A stretch of 64,000 nucleotides of DNA, from positions 64,402 to 128,401 of the forward strand of contig KE993473.1 in assembly GCA_000466585.1 (NCBI GenBank), read 5' to 3'. The notes beneath the pieces are model-generated. The model saw only the letters and a list, made by a program, of their open reading frames with translations, searched no databases and was not told the origin of the DNA. Of the stretch, positions 1 to 7,178 are shown one piece after another. This DNA comes from Clostridiales bacterium oral taxon 876 str. F0540. GTDB lineage: Bacteria; Bacillota; Clostridia; Clostridiales; Clostridiaceae. The position numbers and the translations under genes are program-made. Numbering within the stretch: the stretch's first letter is position 1; every line of letters begins with the position of its first letter.

Positions 1-32
1 ATGGACGCTCCTTTTATAAAAGGAGCGTCCAT
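1..32. terminator. Palindromic terminator hairpin after the flavodiiron gene
   Basis: A perfect self-complementary stem, ATGGACGCTCCTTTT on one side and AAAAGGAGCGTCCAT on the other, lies 35 nt past the stop codon of the minus-strand flavodiiron gene. Because the hairpin is symmetric it could also stop transcription entering from the left. The T-tract on the minus strand would lie outside the window, so termination is inferred from position and stem strength. Confidence 0.75.
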
Positions 33-66
33 TTAAACAATTACCCGGCCTAAAGTATTATATTAA

Positions 67-1263
67 TTAAATTGAGGCAATTATACTATCTACAAGCTCA
101 TCTATTGAACTTGTATTTTCTTCCTTAAGGCTTGAGCTTAAAGATACCTCATTATCAAGAATTGTCATATCCTTCATTTTACCTAATAACTCACGCATTA
201 ACTTTCCTGATTGAGGAGCCCATGAGCCGTTCTCAATAAGTGCAACAGTACGCTTTTGAAGATTAAGCGCCTTCATATCTATTAGATAATCATGCATAGG
301 CGGATAAATATTAAGATTATAGGTTACTGAAGCAAGAACCAGATGGCTGTACTTAAAGGTTTCTGAAATCAAATATGATACATGAGTTTTTGACACATCA
401 TACATAGCTACATTTGTTATTCCCTTTTCTACAAGCTTTGTTGCCAAATAGTTTGCTGCAGCCTCTGTATTGCCATACATTGTTCCGTAAACTATTAAAA
501 CTCCCTTTTCTTCAGGCTCATAACGGCTCCACTTGTCATACTTTTCTATAAAATAAGCTAGGTCATTATGCCATACCGGGCCGTGTAAAGGACAGATTAC
601 TTTGATATCAAGTGTACTTGCTTTCTTAAGCAAAGTCTGAACATGAGGTCCGTATTTTCCTACTATATTTGTATAGTATCTTCTAGCATCATCAATCCAA
701 TCTCTCTTGAAATCCACCTCATCGTTAAACAGCTTTCCATCCAGAGCCCCAAAGGTTCCAAATGCATCAGCTGAAAACAGTATTCCATCCTTTTTATCAT
801 ATGTCACCATAGCCTCAGGCCAATGTACCATTGGAGCGGTCACAAATACAACCTCATGCTTACCAAAGGACATTGTGTCCCCTTCTTTTACTACTATTAC
901 CTTGCCATCTATGTTGAAGCCAAATTGACGCATGAAAAGCTGAGCCTTTTCAGTACATATTATCTTTACATCCGGATAACGAAGTAATACTTCTTCAATA
1001 GAAGCTGCATGGTCTGGCTCTACATGGTTGATTACCATATAATCTATAGTTTTATCCCCTATAACTCCATGAATATTTTCAAGAAACTGACGACAAATTG
1101 ACCAATCAACTGTATCAAAAAGTACATTCTTATCGTCTAAAAGCAAATATGAATTATAGGAAACCCCTCTTGGAATCGGATGAATGTTTTCAAACAAAGC
1201 AAGACGTCGATCATTTCCTCCAATCCAAAACAAATCTTCAGTTACTTTTCTCACACAATACAT
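67..1263 (-). CDS. fprA: Flavodiiron protein (FprA-type A flavoprotein)
   Basis: Reduces O2 to water (or NO to N2O) in the cytoplasm of anaerobes using electrons from rubredoxin or a similar donor. 398 residues, the usual length of a two-domain flavodiiron protein. The N-terminal metallo-beta-lactamase-like domain carries HVEPDH at about 80-85, His 147 in MVHWPE, Asp 166 in SADAF and His 227 in CPLHGP, which supply the di-iron ligands. The C-terminal flavodoxin domain starts near 254 with YGTMYGNTE as FMN-phosphate loop. The start at 1263 is chosen because AAAGGAGG lies 8 nt upstream; an in-frame upstream extension would run through the leader hairpin. It lies directly downstream of the dehydrogenase-ETF-rubredoxin fusion on the same strand, so its electron donor may be encoded next to it. 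Confidence 0.95.
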   Translation of the reverse strand: MYCVRKVTEDLFWIGGNDRRLALFENIHPIPRGVSYNSYLLLDDKNVLFDTVDWSICRQFLENIHGVIGDKTIDYMVINHVEPDHAASIEEVLLRYPDVKIICTEKAQLFMRQFGFNIDGKVIVVKEGDTMSFGKHEVVFVTAPMVHWPEAMVTYDKKDGILFSADAFGTFGALDGKLFNDEVDFKRDWIDDARRYYTNIVGKYGPHVQTLLKKASTLDIKVICPLHGPVWHNDLAYFIEKYDKWSRYEPEEKGVLIVYGTMYGNTEAAANYLATKLVEKGITNVAMYDVSKTHVSYLISETFKYSHLVLASVTYNLNIYPPMHDYLIDMKALNLQKRTVALIENGSWAPQSGKLMRELLGKMKDMTILDNEVSLSSSLKEENTSSIDELVDSIIASI

Positions 1264-1273
1264 CGATTTTTTT

Positions 1274-1341
1274 CCTCCTTTTGTCGGAAACACTGAGCAA
1301 TTAAAGATTACTCGTTTCCACTCGCTAATTGCTCGTTAAAG
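1274..1341 (-). repeat. Structured leader repeat before fprA
   Basis: Between the dehydrogenase fusion and fprA lies a hairpin with arms GAGCAATT (1334-1327) and AATTGCTC (1302-1295) in transcript sense, followed by the tag CAGTGTTTCCGAC and then the AAAGGAGG ribosome binding site. The same hairpin-tag-RBS order is found before the AraC gene at 14.6 kb, and the tag recurs before the Nif3-like gene at 35 kb and, diverged, before the dehydrogenase fusion. The 5' end (CTTTAACG) looks like the remains of the first hairpin of the fuller copies. Confidence 0.8.
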
Positions 1342-1367
1342 CATAGTTCTGTCATCTATAATATTAA

Positions 1368-3275
1368 TTACACTTCTATAAACATATTTTTTTCTTCGCC
1401 ACAAGCAGGGCAAGTCCATTCTTCAGGAAGCTTTTCAAATAATGTACCCGGAACTACTTCCCCCTCTAAATCGCCTATAGCAGGGTCATATTCGTAGCCG
1501 CAGCCATTGCAGACATAATGACTCCAGGAAGGAGCTGCTTTCTTTGGCGCAGGTCTCTTCATTTTCTTCATAGGCGGTGCTTCCTTCTTTGCTTCACCAT
1601 TGTCTAGAGCTGCAGTTAAAAGCGGCAGAATTTCAGCTAAATCGCCAACTATTCCATAATCAGCATTTTTGAAAATTTTCGCATTAGGATCAATATTTAT
1701 AGCCACAATTGTAGACGCGTCCTTTATACCTTTAAGATGCTGACCGGCTCCTGAAATACCACAGGCTATATAAAGGTTTCCATTAAATTTTTGTCCGGAC
1801 ATTCCAACGTAACGGTTAAGAGGCACGTATTTAAGCGTTTCAGCCACAGGACGAGAAGATCCTATAGCAGCACCTGCTTGGACTGCTAAATCCTCTATAA
1901 GCTTCATATTTTCCTTCTTTCCTATGCCTAAGCCAGCGCTAACTACTCTTTCAGCCTTGCTTATAGGAGTATCAATTGGAATTCCAACAGTAAAATCATA
2001 ACCTTCTGCCTTAAGAGCATCTACAAGAGTTCTTACTCTTTCTTCAGCAGTACCCTTCTTGAAAATTATTTTCTTGCGTTCCCCTGTTATAGGTCCTTGT
2101 TGAGCAGTCTTAGCTGTGCTCTCGTTTTTAGGCAGCTTGCCTATAATGTTAGAGGATATAACAAGACGCTGAATTTCATTAGTTCCTTCATATATCGTAC
2201 AAATCTTAGCATCCCTATAGGCTCTTTCAACTTCCATACCCTTTAAATATCCGCTTCCTCCAAATATTTGAAGAGCATCGTTTACAATCTCAAGGCAAAC
2301 ATCTGAAGCATATTGCTTAGCCATAGCAGCTTCCATGCTGTATCGTTCATGGTTTTCCTTGAGTTCCGCAGCACTGTATACAAGCATTCTTGTTGCTCTG
2401 AGCTTTGTCGCCATATCAGCCAGTTTAAAAGCAATAACCTGCTGCTGACAGATAGGTTTTCCAAATTGAATTCTTTCCTTTGAATACTCTAGTGCATGTT
2501 CATAAGCACCTTGAGCTATTCCCAATGCCTGTGCTGCAATACCGATACGGCCGCCATCTAAGGTAGACATGGCAATTTTAAAACCTTCGCCTTCCTTGCC
2601 AAGCAGGTTTTCTTTAGGCACTTTTACGTCATTAAAGATAAGTTCTGCAGTTGCTGATGAACGAATACCCATCTTGTCATAATGTTTTCCAAAGCTAAAT
2701 CCTTCATAGCCCTTTTCTACAATAAAGGCGCTGATACCGCGAGTTCCTATATTGGGCGTTGTAACTGCAAAAACAATATATATTTCTGCCTCTCCGCCGT
2801 TAGTAATAAAAATCTTTTCACCATTTAAAATGTAGTGGTCTCCCTCTAAAACAGCAATTGTCTCAGTGCCGCCTGCATCACTGCCTGCATTCTCTTCAGT
2901 AAGACCAAAAGCTCCAAGCTTCTCTCCCTTAGCTAGCGGAACCAAATACTTGAGTTTCTGTTCCTCTGTTCCATAAGCTGCTATTGGATACGTACCTAGT
3001 GATGTATGAGCAGAAAGAATTACTCCTGTTCCTCCATCCACCCTTGATAGTTCCTCAACGGCAATTGCATAGCTTATTACATCCAGTCCGGCTCCTCCAT
3101 ATTCTTTTCCATAAGGTATGCCCATCATTCCCATATCAGAAAGTTTCTTTACAGCTTCTGACGGAAACTTATTTTCCTGGTCCAGCATAAATGCAATAGG
3201 CTTGACCTCATCTTCTGCAAACTGCCTAATCCTCATCCTCAAATCTTCATGCTGCTCTGTAGTTTTAAAAAACAT
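1368..3275 (-). CDS. Acyl-CoA dehydrogenase / ETF-alpha FAD domain / rubredoxin fusion
   Basis: 635 residues in three parts. Residues 1-380 are a complete short-chain acyl-CoA dehydrogenase with the YEGTNEIQR motif (catalytic Glu about 363) and the FGGSGY signature. Residues about 430-560 match the C-terminal FAD-binding domain of ETF alpha (VSAGLGIG, GSSRPVAE, VGMSGQK, ACGISGAGQH). After a Lys/Pro/Ala linker (562-582), residues 586-635 form a rubredoxin with CNGC and CPAC iron ligands. The ETF-alpha N-terminal domain and ETF beta are absent. This order gives a plausible path acyl-CoA to FAD to FAD to Fe. The start at 3275 has AAGGGAGG 7 nt upstream. fprA follows on the same strand 104 nt downstream. 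Domain calls are strong; the electron path to the flavodiiron protein is inference. Confidence 0.92.
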   Translation of the reverse strand: MFFKTTEQHEDLRMRIRQFAEDEVKPIAFMLDQENKFPSEAVKKLSDMGMMGIPYGKEYGGAGLDVISYAIAVEELSRVDGGTGVILSAHTSLGTYPIAAYGTEEQKLKYLVPLAKGEKLGAFGLTEENAGSDAGGTETIAVLEGDHYILNGEKIFITNGGEAEIYIVFAVTTPNIGTRGISAFIVEKGYEGFSFGKHYDKMGIRSSATAELIFNDVKVPKENLLGKEGEGFKIAMSTLDGGRIGIAAQALGIAQGAYEHALEYSKERIQFGKPICQQQVIAFKLADMATKLRATRMLVYSAAELKENHERYSMEAAMAKQYASDVCLEIVNDALQIFGGSGYLKGMEVERAYRDAKICTIYEGTNEIQRLVISSNIIGKLPKNESTAKTAQQGPITGERKKIIFKKGTAEERVRTLVDALKAEGYDFTVGIPIDTPISKAERVVSAGLGIGKKENMKLIEDLAVQAGAAIGSSRPVAETLKYVPLNRYVGMSGQKFNGNLYIACGISGAGQHLKGIKDASTIVAINIDPNAKIFKNADYGIVGDLAEILPLLTAALDNGEAKKEAPPMKKMKRPAPKKAAPSWSHYVCNGCGYEYDPAIGDLEGEVVPGTLFEKLPEEWTCPACGEEKNMFIEV

Positions 3276-3373
3276 AAATTTTCCTCCCTTCACTTGGAAC
3301 ACTGGTAGTCTAAATTGCCAGATTTAGCTTGCAGACTACCGTTGAAATCCATATAGGACTTCAACCTCCTTTT
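3276..3373 (-). repeat. Structured leader repeat before the dehydrogenase fusion
   Basis: In transcript sense: AAAAGGAGG (3373-3365), a 23-nt hairpin with arms TTGAAGTCC and GGATTTCAA and loop TATAT (3364-3342), a second hairpin with arms GGTAGTCT and AGACTACC (3340-3304), the tag AGTGTTCCAAG, then the real ribosome binding site AAGGGAGG and the ATG at 3275. Same architecture as the copy before the Nif3-like gene at 34958-35088, but with different stem sequences. The Shine-Dalgarno-like motif on both sides resembles a duplicated target. Confidence 0.85.
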
Positions 3374-3855
3374 AAGCAATGTACTTTCATGAATATATAA
3401 TTATGAAAGTTGATAAACAGCCCGGTCTTTAATAGATAAACTTATCTATTTCAAGGCATCTTTTAATTCTTGCTTTAGTTTTGAAGGTCATTTACAGGCT
3501 ATTTTACAACTTCTATCACATTATGATATATATTGTATAAACATAACCATTATTCTTTAGCATACTTGTCTTGAGTACCGAAAATCTTGCTGCTGACATT
3601 TACATAAACGAGGGCAAAAAACTAAAAGGCTGATAGAAGTTTGCTCCAGCAGCCTTAATTATCAGTATTTTCGCCTTAAGCTTCTATTAATTCCTGCATA
3701 CCTTTAATTAAAATAATTATTTTTAAAGTTTTTGTCTAGTAATCACTTTTATTATACCATATTATGTTTTCATATTGAAAGTTTCGCTGCAAAAAAACTT
3801 CTATTTACTTATCTATATACAATAAAGTTCCTACATAATTAGCATAACTGAAAAC
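3374..3855. other. Gene-free spacer with an inverted repeat and a terminator
   Basis: No credible gene. It holds the inverted repeat ACTTTCAT...ATGAAAGT (3383-3410), well placed to be an operator or upstream leader structure of the dehydrogenase fusion, and a short palindrome around AATAGATAA/TTATCTATT near 3429-3448. A minus-strand terminator lies at 3613-3656. The rest is AT-rich without recognisable structure. Confidence 0.5.
3613..3656 (-). terminator. Probable terminator of the alpha/beta hydrolase gene
   Basis: In minus-strand sense AAGGCTG ... CAGCCTT is followed by TTAGTTTTTT. It lies about 200 nt past the hydrolase stop codon, far for a terminator. It could also stop read-through into the dehydrogenase leader. 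Confidence 0.5.
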
Positions 3856-4674
3856 TTATGCTTCACTAGCTCTTAATAACCACTCACTTGCCAGCGAATT
3901 AAACAATTCCGGCTGTTCTATCTGCAGGTTATGGCCTGCTTTATCAATTACTGCAAAGGTTGCTCTAGGATACTTGCTTAAAATACTCCAGGCATCCTCA
4001 AATCCAACACATGAATCCTGTCGTCCTAATACTATAAGAGCGGGCTTATCAAATGGTTCTTTGAGAGCATCCACATCAAATGAAAAGCTATAACCCTCCT
4101 GCTGAAGATTATCCAAAAAGTCATAATCTGCGAGCCTTACTCCCGATAAAATTTCTTCTCTATATCTAAGCCAGATTTCTTTACTTTGTACAACTTGAAT
4201 TTCGTTAAAATCCTTTGCTTCAGACGCAGTAAGCTCTGATAGTAAATCCTTGTCGCTTTTTAATACTATATGTTTTGGCACATTACGTTTTTTGTGATCC
4301 GCAATAATAACAGGACACAATAGCAGCAGACCATCTACTCTATCACCAATTTTATTTACTATTCCTCTTGATAGATAACCCCCATAAGACTCGCCTGCAA
4401 GCAGAAAGTTTTCATTTGGAATAATCTTATCAATAAATTCGATTAGAATTTCAAGCATTATATCAGAATTTATGATCCACTCAGCTGATTTAGTTTTTCC
4501 CATGCCAGGTAAATCAATATATATTCTTTTATATTGATCATTACTTTTAAAAACAGGCTCCATACAACCTTTCATTAATCTATGATCAACATGTGTACCG
4601 TGAAGCATTATTATTGGCTTTCCATTACCTATCACCTCATAATTTATCAAGAGGTCCTTTACTTTGCATTCCAT
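3856..4674 (-). CDS. Alpha/beta-hydrolase fold protein
   Basis: 272 residues, one alpha/beta-hydrolase domain. The oxyanion region MLHGTH is near residue 23, the nucleophile elbow GESYGG places Ser at 96, the acid is likely Asp 220 in GRQDS and the base His 248 in AGHNLQ. LPGMGKT around 55 is typical of the family. No signal peptide, so cytoplasmic. RBS AAAAGGAG precedes the ATG. It stands alone between a terminator and an unrelated operon, so the substrate (ester, lactone or similar) cannot be given. Confidence 0.85.
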   Translation of the reverse strand: MECKVKDLLINYEVIGNGKPIIMLHGTHVDHRLMKGCMEPVFKSNDQYKRIYIDLPGMGKTKSAEWIINSDIMLEILIEFIDKIIPNENFLLAGESYGGYLSRGIVNKIGDRVDGLLLLCPVIIADHKKRNVPKHIVLKSDKDLLSELTASEAKDFNEIQVVQSKEIWLRYREEILSGVRLADYDFLDNLQQEGYSFSFDVDALKEPFDKPALIVLGRQDSCVGFEDAWSILSKYPRATFAVIDKAGHNLQIEQPELFNSLASEWLLRASEA

Positions 4675-4902
4675 TTTCTTTTCTCCTTTTATTTAATTTT
4701 AGGCTGTGCTTATGAATATAGCGAAAAATCAAGTCAATGCTTAGTGCTATTGTCTTTATTTTATCATATTATAAGCACTTGAAGGTTTTAATTAAATAAT
4801 AAGGTTTCACTTGGAATTGCATCACCTGATACTCAGCTTGTTAAGCTTGATAGTATACTGAGACATTTAATGCAATAAAGGCGGACAAGTAAAATAGTGA
4901 AT

Positions 4903-4933
4903 TTAACCCCACGGATTAAATCCATGGGGTTAA
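4903..4933 (-). terminator. Terminator of the XRE/membrane-protein operon
   Basis: Long hairpin with outer arms TTAACCCCA and TGGGGTTAA and inner arms GGAT and ATCC. It lies about 40 nt past the XRE stop codon, and in that direction is followed by a T-rich stretch. Confidence 0.7.
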
Positions 4934-4975
4934 TTACATTAATTTTGTAATAAGGGAATAGACAGGTCTAAAATT

Positions 4976-5179
4976 CTACTCTTCAAACTCAAACAACTCT
5001 TCAACTGTAACTCCAAATATTTTTGCAATATCCATAGCTAATTTCAAAGAAGGATTATACTTTCCGCCTTCAAGATGAATTATTGTTTCACGACGTACTC
5101 CAACCAATTCAGCCAATTCACTTTGTTTTATATTATTCTTTTCTCTGTAGTATCTTATCTTAGTCTTTAATGCCGGCAT
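4976..5179 (-). CDS. Small XRE-family DNA-binding regulator
   Basis: 67 residues, almost nothing but a Cro/CI-type helix-turn-helix: KIRYYREKNNIKQSELAELVG forms helices 1-2 and RRETIIHLEGGKYNPS the recognition region. This is the compact form often paired with a small membrane protein, and here its start overlaps the end of the membrane protein gene by 20 nt. The pair is preceded by a perfect inverted repeat, which makes autorepression likely. No sensor domain is present, so the signal probably comes from the partner or the promoter. Confidence 0.88.
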   Translation of the reverse strand: MPALKTKIRYYREKNNIKQSELAELVGVRRETIIHLEGGKYNPSLKLAMDIAKIFGVTVEELFEFEE

Positions 5180-5594
5180 CTCTCAGTCCCTTTCTATCGT
5201 AATAAACAAAAAGTATATATTTCAAAAATGTAATCAAAAATAGAAATACAAAAATAATTAAACTAATATTATCTCTTGTAAGTTTTACTTTTTCTTGAAA
5301 TCCAGGTGCTCCAACGACAACTGCTAACATAAGCAAACCTACCAACACAACATTCCATATTATACGATAAACCTTGCTTAATGCCTTCTCTGCAGATTCA
5401 TCAACCTTTTCCTGCTTAAAAATTGATGTAAAACCACACAAAGCCAATGCTGCATAGTAGACCCACATAAAAGCACTCTTATACTCTTGAGGTATGACAT
5501 TTGCTTTAGTTACAGTAAATACAAGCCCTACTAAGAAGAAGATCATCATGTTAATAAAATACTGATGTGACAGCCTTACTGTTTTCGCTCTCAT
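5160..5594 (-). CDS. Four-helix membrane protein paired with the XRE regulator
   Basis: 144 residues with four hydrophobic segments (about 12-30, 43-58, 84-102 and 112-132) and short charged loops. The family was not recognised by name, but the organisation (membrane protein first, tiny XRE regulator overlapping its 3' end) is common in Firmicutes. Start supported by AGGAGG 7 nt upstream. Transcription probably begins in the inverted-repeat region at 5608-5693. It may sense or modulate a membrane condition reported to the regulator; that is inference. Confidence 0.75.
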   Translation of the reverse strand: MRAKTVRLSHQYFINMMIFFLVGLVFTVTKANVIPQEYKSAFMWVYYAALALCGFTSIFKQEKVDESAEKALSKVYRIIWNVVLVGLLMLAVVVGAPGFQEKVKLTRDNISLIIFVFLFLITFLKYILFVYYDRKGLRDAGIKD

Positions 5595-5607
5595 AATAAA
5601 CCTCCTA

Positions 5608-5693
5608 ATGTTATATAATTATAACCTTCATGTTATAATTATATAACATTACATATGCAAAATCAATTATTATTGTTATATATTTATAACAAT
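5608..5693 (-). promoter_or_regulatory. Operator region with two inverted repeats
   Basis: A perfect 18-bp inverted repeat, ATGTTATATAATTATAAC and its complement, with a 6-nt spacer (5608-5649), is followed by ATTGTTATA-TATT-TATAACAAT (5672-5693). Both share the half-site GTTATA. They lie just upstream of the membrane protein start and are the obvious target for the co-transcribed XRE regulator. Confidence 0.75.
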
Positions 5694-5742
5694 TTTACAT
5701 TAATTACCTTACTACCTATATAACGCTGCTTCAAACTAAAAT

Positions 5743-6207
5743 CTATTCACTTCTCTGTTCTAAGATTATTCTTCTCTTATAGAAACCATATTTTTTGTAA
5801 AAGTCTAATACATTCTCATTCCCTTCAGCTACACCTATAATCTTAGTTTTTGCCTGAGCATTATCTAACCACTCTATTGCTCTATTCATCAATTTATCCC
5901 CTAGCCCGTATTTTCTATATTCTTCTTCAATAAAAAGCGACTCAATTTCCCCTATTAATTCTTTATTAACAGAGCTTATGCAATAACCTATATATGCATT
6001 TGTTTCTAAGTCCTTAATTAAATCAACCTTGACTTTTAAATTACTATCATTAACAAACTTACCTTTTCTAACATCAAACTTAAGATTCTTAAATTTATCC
6101 TTAAAATAAGTTGATTTAGATTCATGATGTTTATTTAACTTCTCCCATAACGGTTGTACAAAATCAAGTAGTTCTATACTTCCAGATATAAATTCAAATC
6201 TATTCAT
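5743..6207 (-). CDS. GNAT-family N-acetyltransferase
   Basis: 154 residues with a single GNAT fold. The acetyl-CoA pyrophosphate-binding region is EEEYRKYGLGDKLM (about 95-108), and VLDFYKKYGF near the C-terminus is the usual last helix-strand. ESLFIEEEYR supplies the strand before the binding loop. RBS GAGGAG precedes the ATG. Its neighbour at 6266 is another, unrelated GNAT on the same strand. Substrate unknown. Confidence 0.88.
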   Translation of the reverse strand: MNRFEFISGSIELLDFVQPLWEKLNKHHESKSTYFKDKFKNLKFDVRKGKFVNDSNLKVKVDLIKDLETNAYIGYCISSVNKELIGEIESLFIEEEYRKYGLGDKLMNRAIEWLDNAQAKTKIIGVAEGNENVLDFYKKYGFYKRRIILEQRSE

Positions 6208-6265
6208 ATTTAATTCTCCTCTTCATTTAAAATAGTTTGTTGTTTCATGTTAATACTTCAGAAGG

Positions 6266-6811
6266 CTAATTTGTCTTAAGCCATTCTTCCTCTAATATAG
6301 CGTATTCATAAGCGTCATGCCATTTTGGTTTTCCATCTAAATCTCTTTCAAAGAAAGCCCTTTTTTTATAATATCCTTCTCTACGCATAGAGAGCCTCTC
6401 CATTAACCTCCAGGATGCTGTATTTTCCGGGTTGCATCTAGCTATAATTCGATGAGCTCCAATTTCTTCAAAGGCATATTCAAATATTTTTCGGCACGCC
6501 TCAGTAGCATATCCCTTTCCATAATATAATGGATTAAAAACATACCCAATTTCCCATGTCATAAATTCTTCAGGCTCCTGCTGACTAAAATAAAGATTGC
6601 CTATCATCTTATTATTTTCTTTAAGACAGACAGCCCAAAAATCGCTATTTCTTGAGCGGTTTATTGCCTCCCTTTTAGCTTCTTCCTCATTAAAAACTCC
6701 ATATGGTTCATACTTGATTACTTCCTCCTGAGAAAGATATTCATATAAGTCCTGCCAATCCCCATATATAAATTTTCTAAGTATTAGTCTTTCTGAATCT
6801 AAAATTCTCAC
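6266..6811 (-). CDS. RimJ/RimL-type N-acetyltransferase
   Basis: 181 residues of the RimJ/RimL-like GNAT subgroup: it opens with ERLILRKF, has EIGYVFNPLYYGKGYATEAC as acetyl-CoA site (about 85-104), CNPENTASWRLMERL and a C-terminal WHDAYEYAIL. Such proteins acetylate the N-terminus of ribosomal or other proteins, or small amines and antibiotics. The start is GTG at 6811, set by AGGGGGG 7 nt upstream; the nearby ATG is out of frame. Substrate not determined. Confidence 0.88.
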   Translation of the reverse strand: MRILDSERLILRKFIYGDWQDLYEYLSQEEVIKYEPYGVFNEEEAKREAINRSRNSDFWAVCLKENNKMIGNLYFSQQEPEEFMTWEIGYVFNPLYYGKGYATEACRKIFEYAFEEIGAHRIIARCNPENTASWRLMERLSMRREGYYKKRAFFERDLDGKPKWHDAYEYAILEEEWLKTN

Positions 6812-6947
6812 AACATGTCCCCCCTAATTATTCTTTATGAATATTAAGTAAATTGTACCACACATTTGTAATTTATTATCTCAGATTGAATATTTTTCAG
6901 ATGCTTGTCCATAATTATAGATGATATAGAAAAAGGAGGTAAATGAA

Positions 6948-7037
6948 ATGAAAAAGATTGTTGTAAAAACCTCAAATAAGAAGCCATCCAAAAAAAAGGA
7001 TGGAAAATATATAATGTGTGTCGGTAAAAACTTTTAA
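6948..7037 (+). CDS. 29-residue lysine-rich peptide
   Basis: A small plus-strand gene with AAAAGGAGG 8 nt before the ATG. The product begins MKKIVVKTSNKKPSKKK and ends DGKYIMCVGKNF: ten lysines, one cysteine near the C-terminus, no hydrophobic helix and no acidic cluster. It lies isolated between a minus-strand acetyltransferase and a bidirectional terminator, so it has its own transcription unit. Family unknown. It could be a nucleic-acid-binding micro-protein, a signalling peptide or a modified-peptide precursor, but no processing or modification enzyme is adjacent. Confidence 0.6.
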   Translation: MKKIVVKTSNKKPSKKKDGKYIMCVGKNF

Positions 7038-7118
7038 GTAATATTAAATAAACAATAAAGAATGATGACTAAACTATATATTAATTAATACAAAAACCTA
7101 TACTCTACTCCACATATT

Positions 7119-7148
7119 AAAAGCAAGAGAATCTTTTCTCTTGCTTTT
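7119..7148. terminator. Bidirectional terminator
   Basis: Perfect 13-bp stem AAAAGCAAGAGAA / TTCTCTTGCTTTT with loop TCTT, between the plus-strand peptide gene and the minus-strand permease. A-tract and T-tract on either side make it work in both directions. Confidence 0.9.
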
Positions 7149-7178
7149 ATGTTCCCAATTTATTCTCAAATACTTCAT

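Noticed and set aside
1263..1293. Upstream in-frame extension of the flavodiiron gene through the leader.
   Set aside because: AAAGGAGG is positioned for the ATG at 1263, and the extension would translate the repeat.
1368..3275. The three-domain fusion as an artefact of a missed stop or frameshift.
   Set aside because: The frame is continuous, and a typical Lys/Pro/Ala linker joins complete domains.
3374..3855. Riboswitch upstream of the dehydrogenase fusion.
   Set aside because: I could not recognise any conserved riboswitch core; only simple inverted repeats and a terminator are visible.
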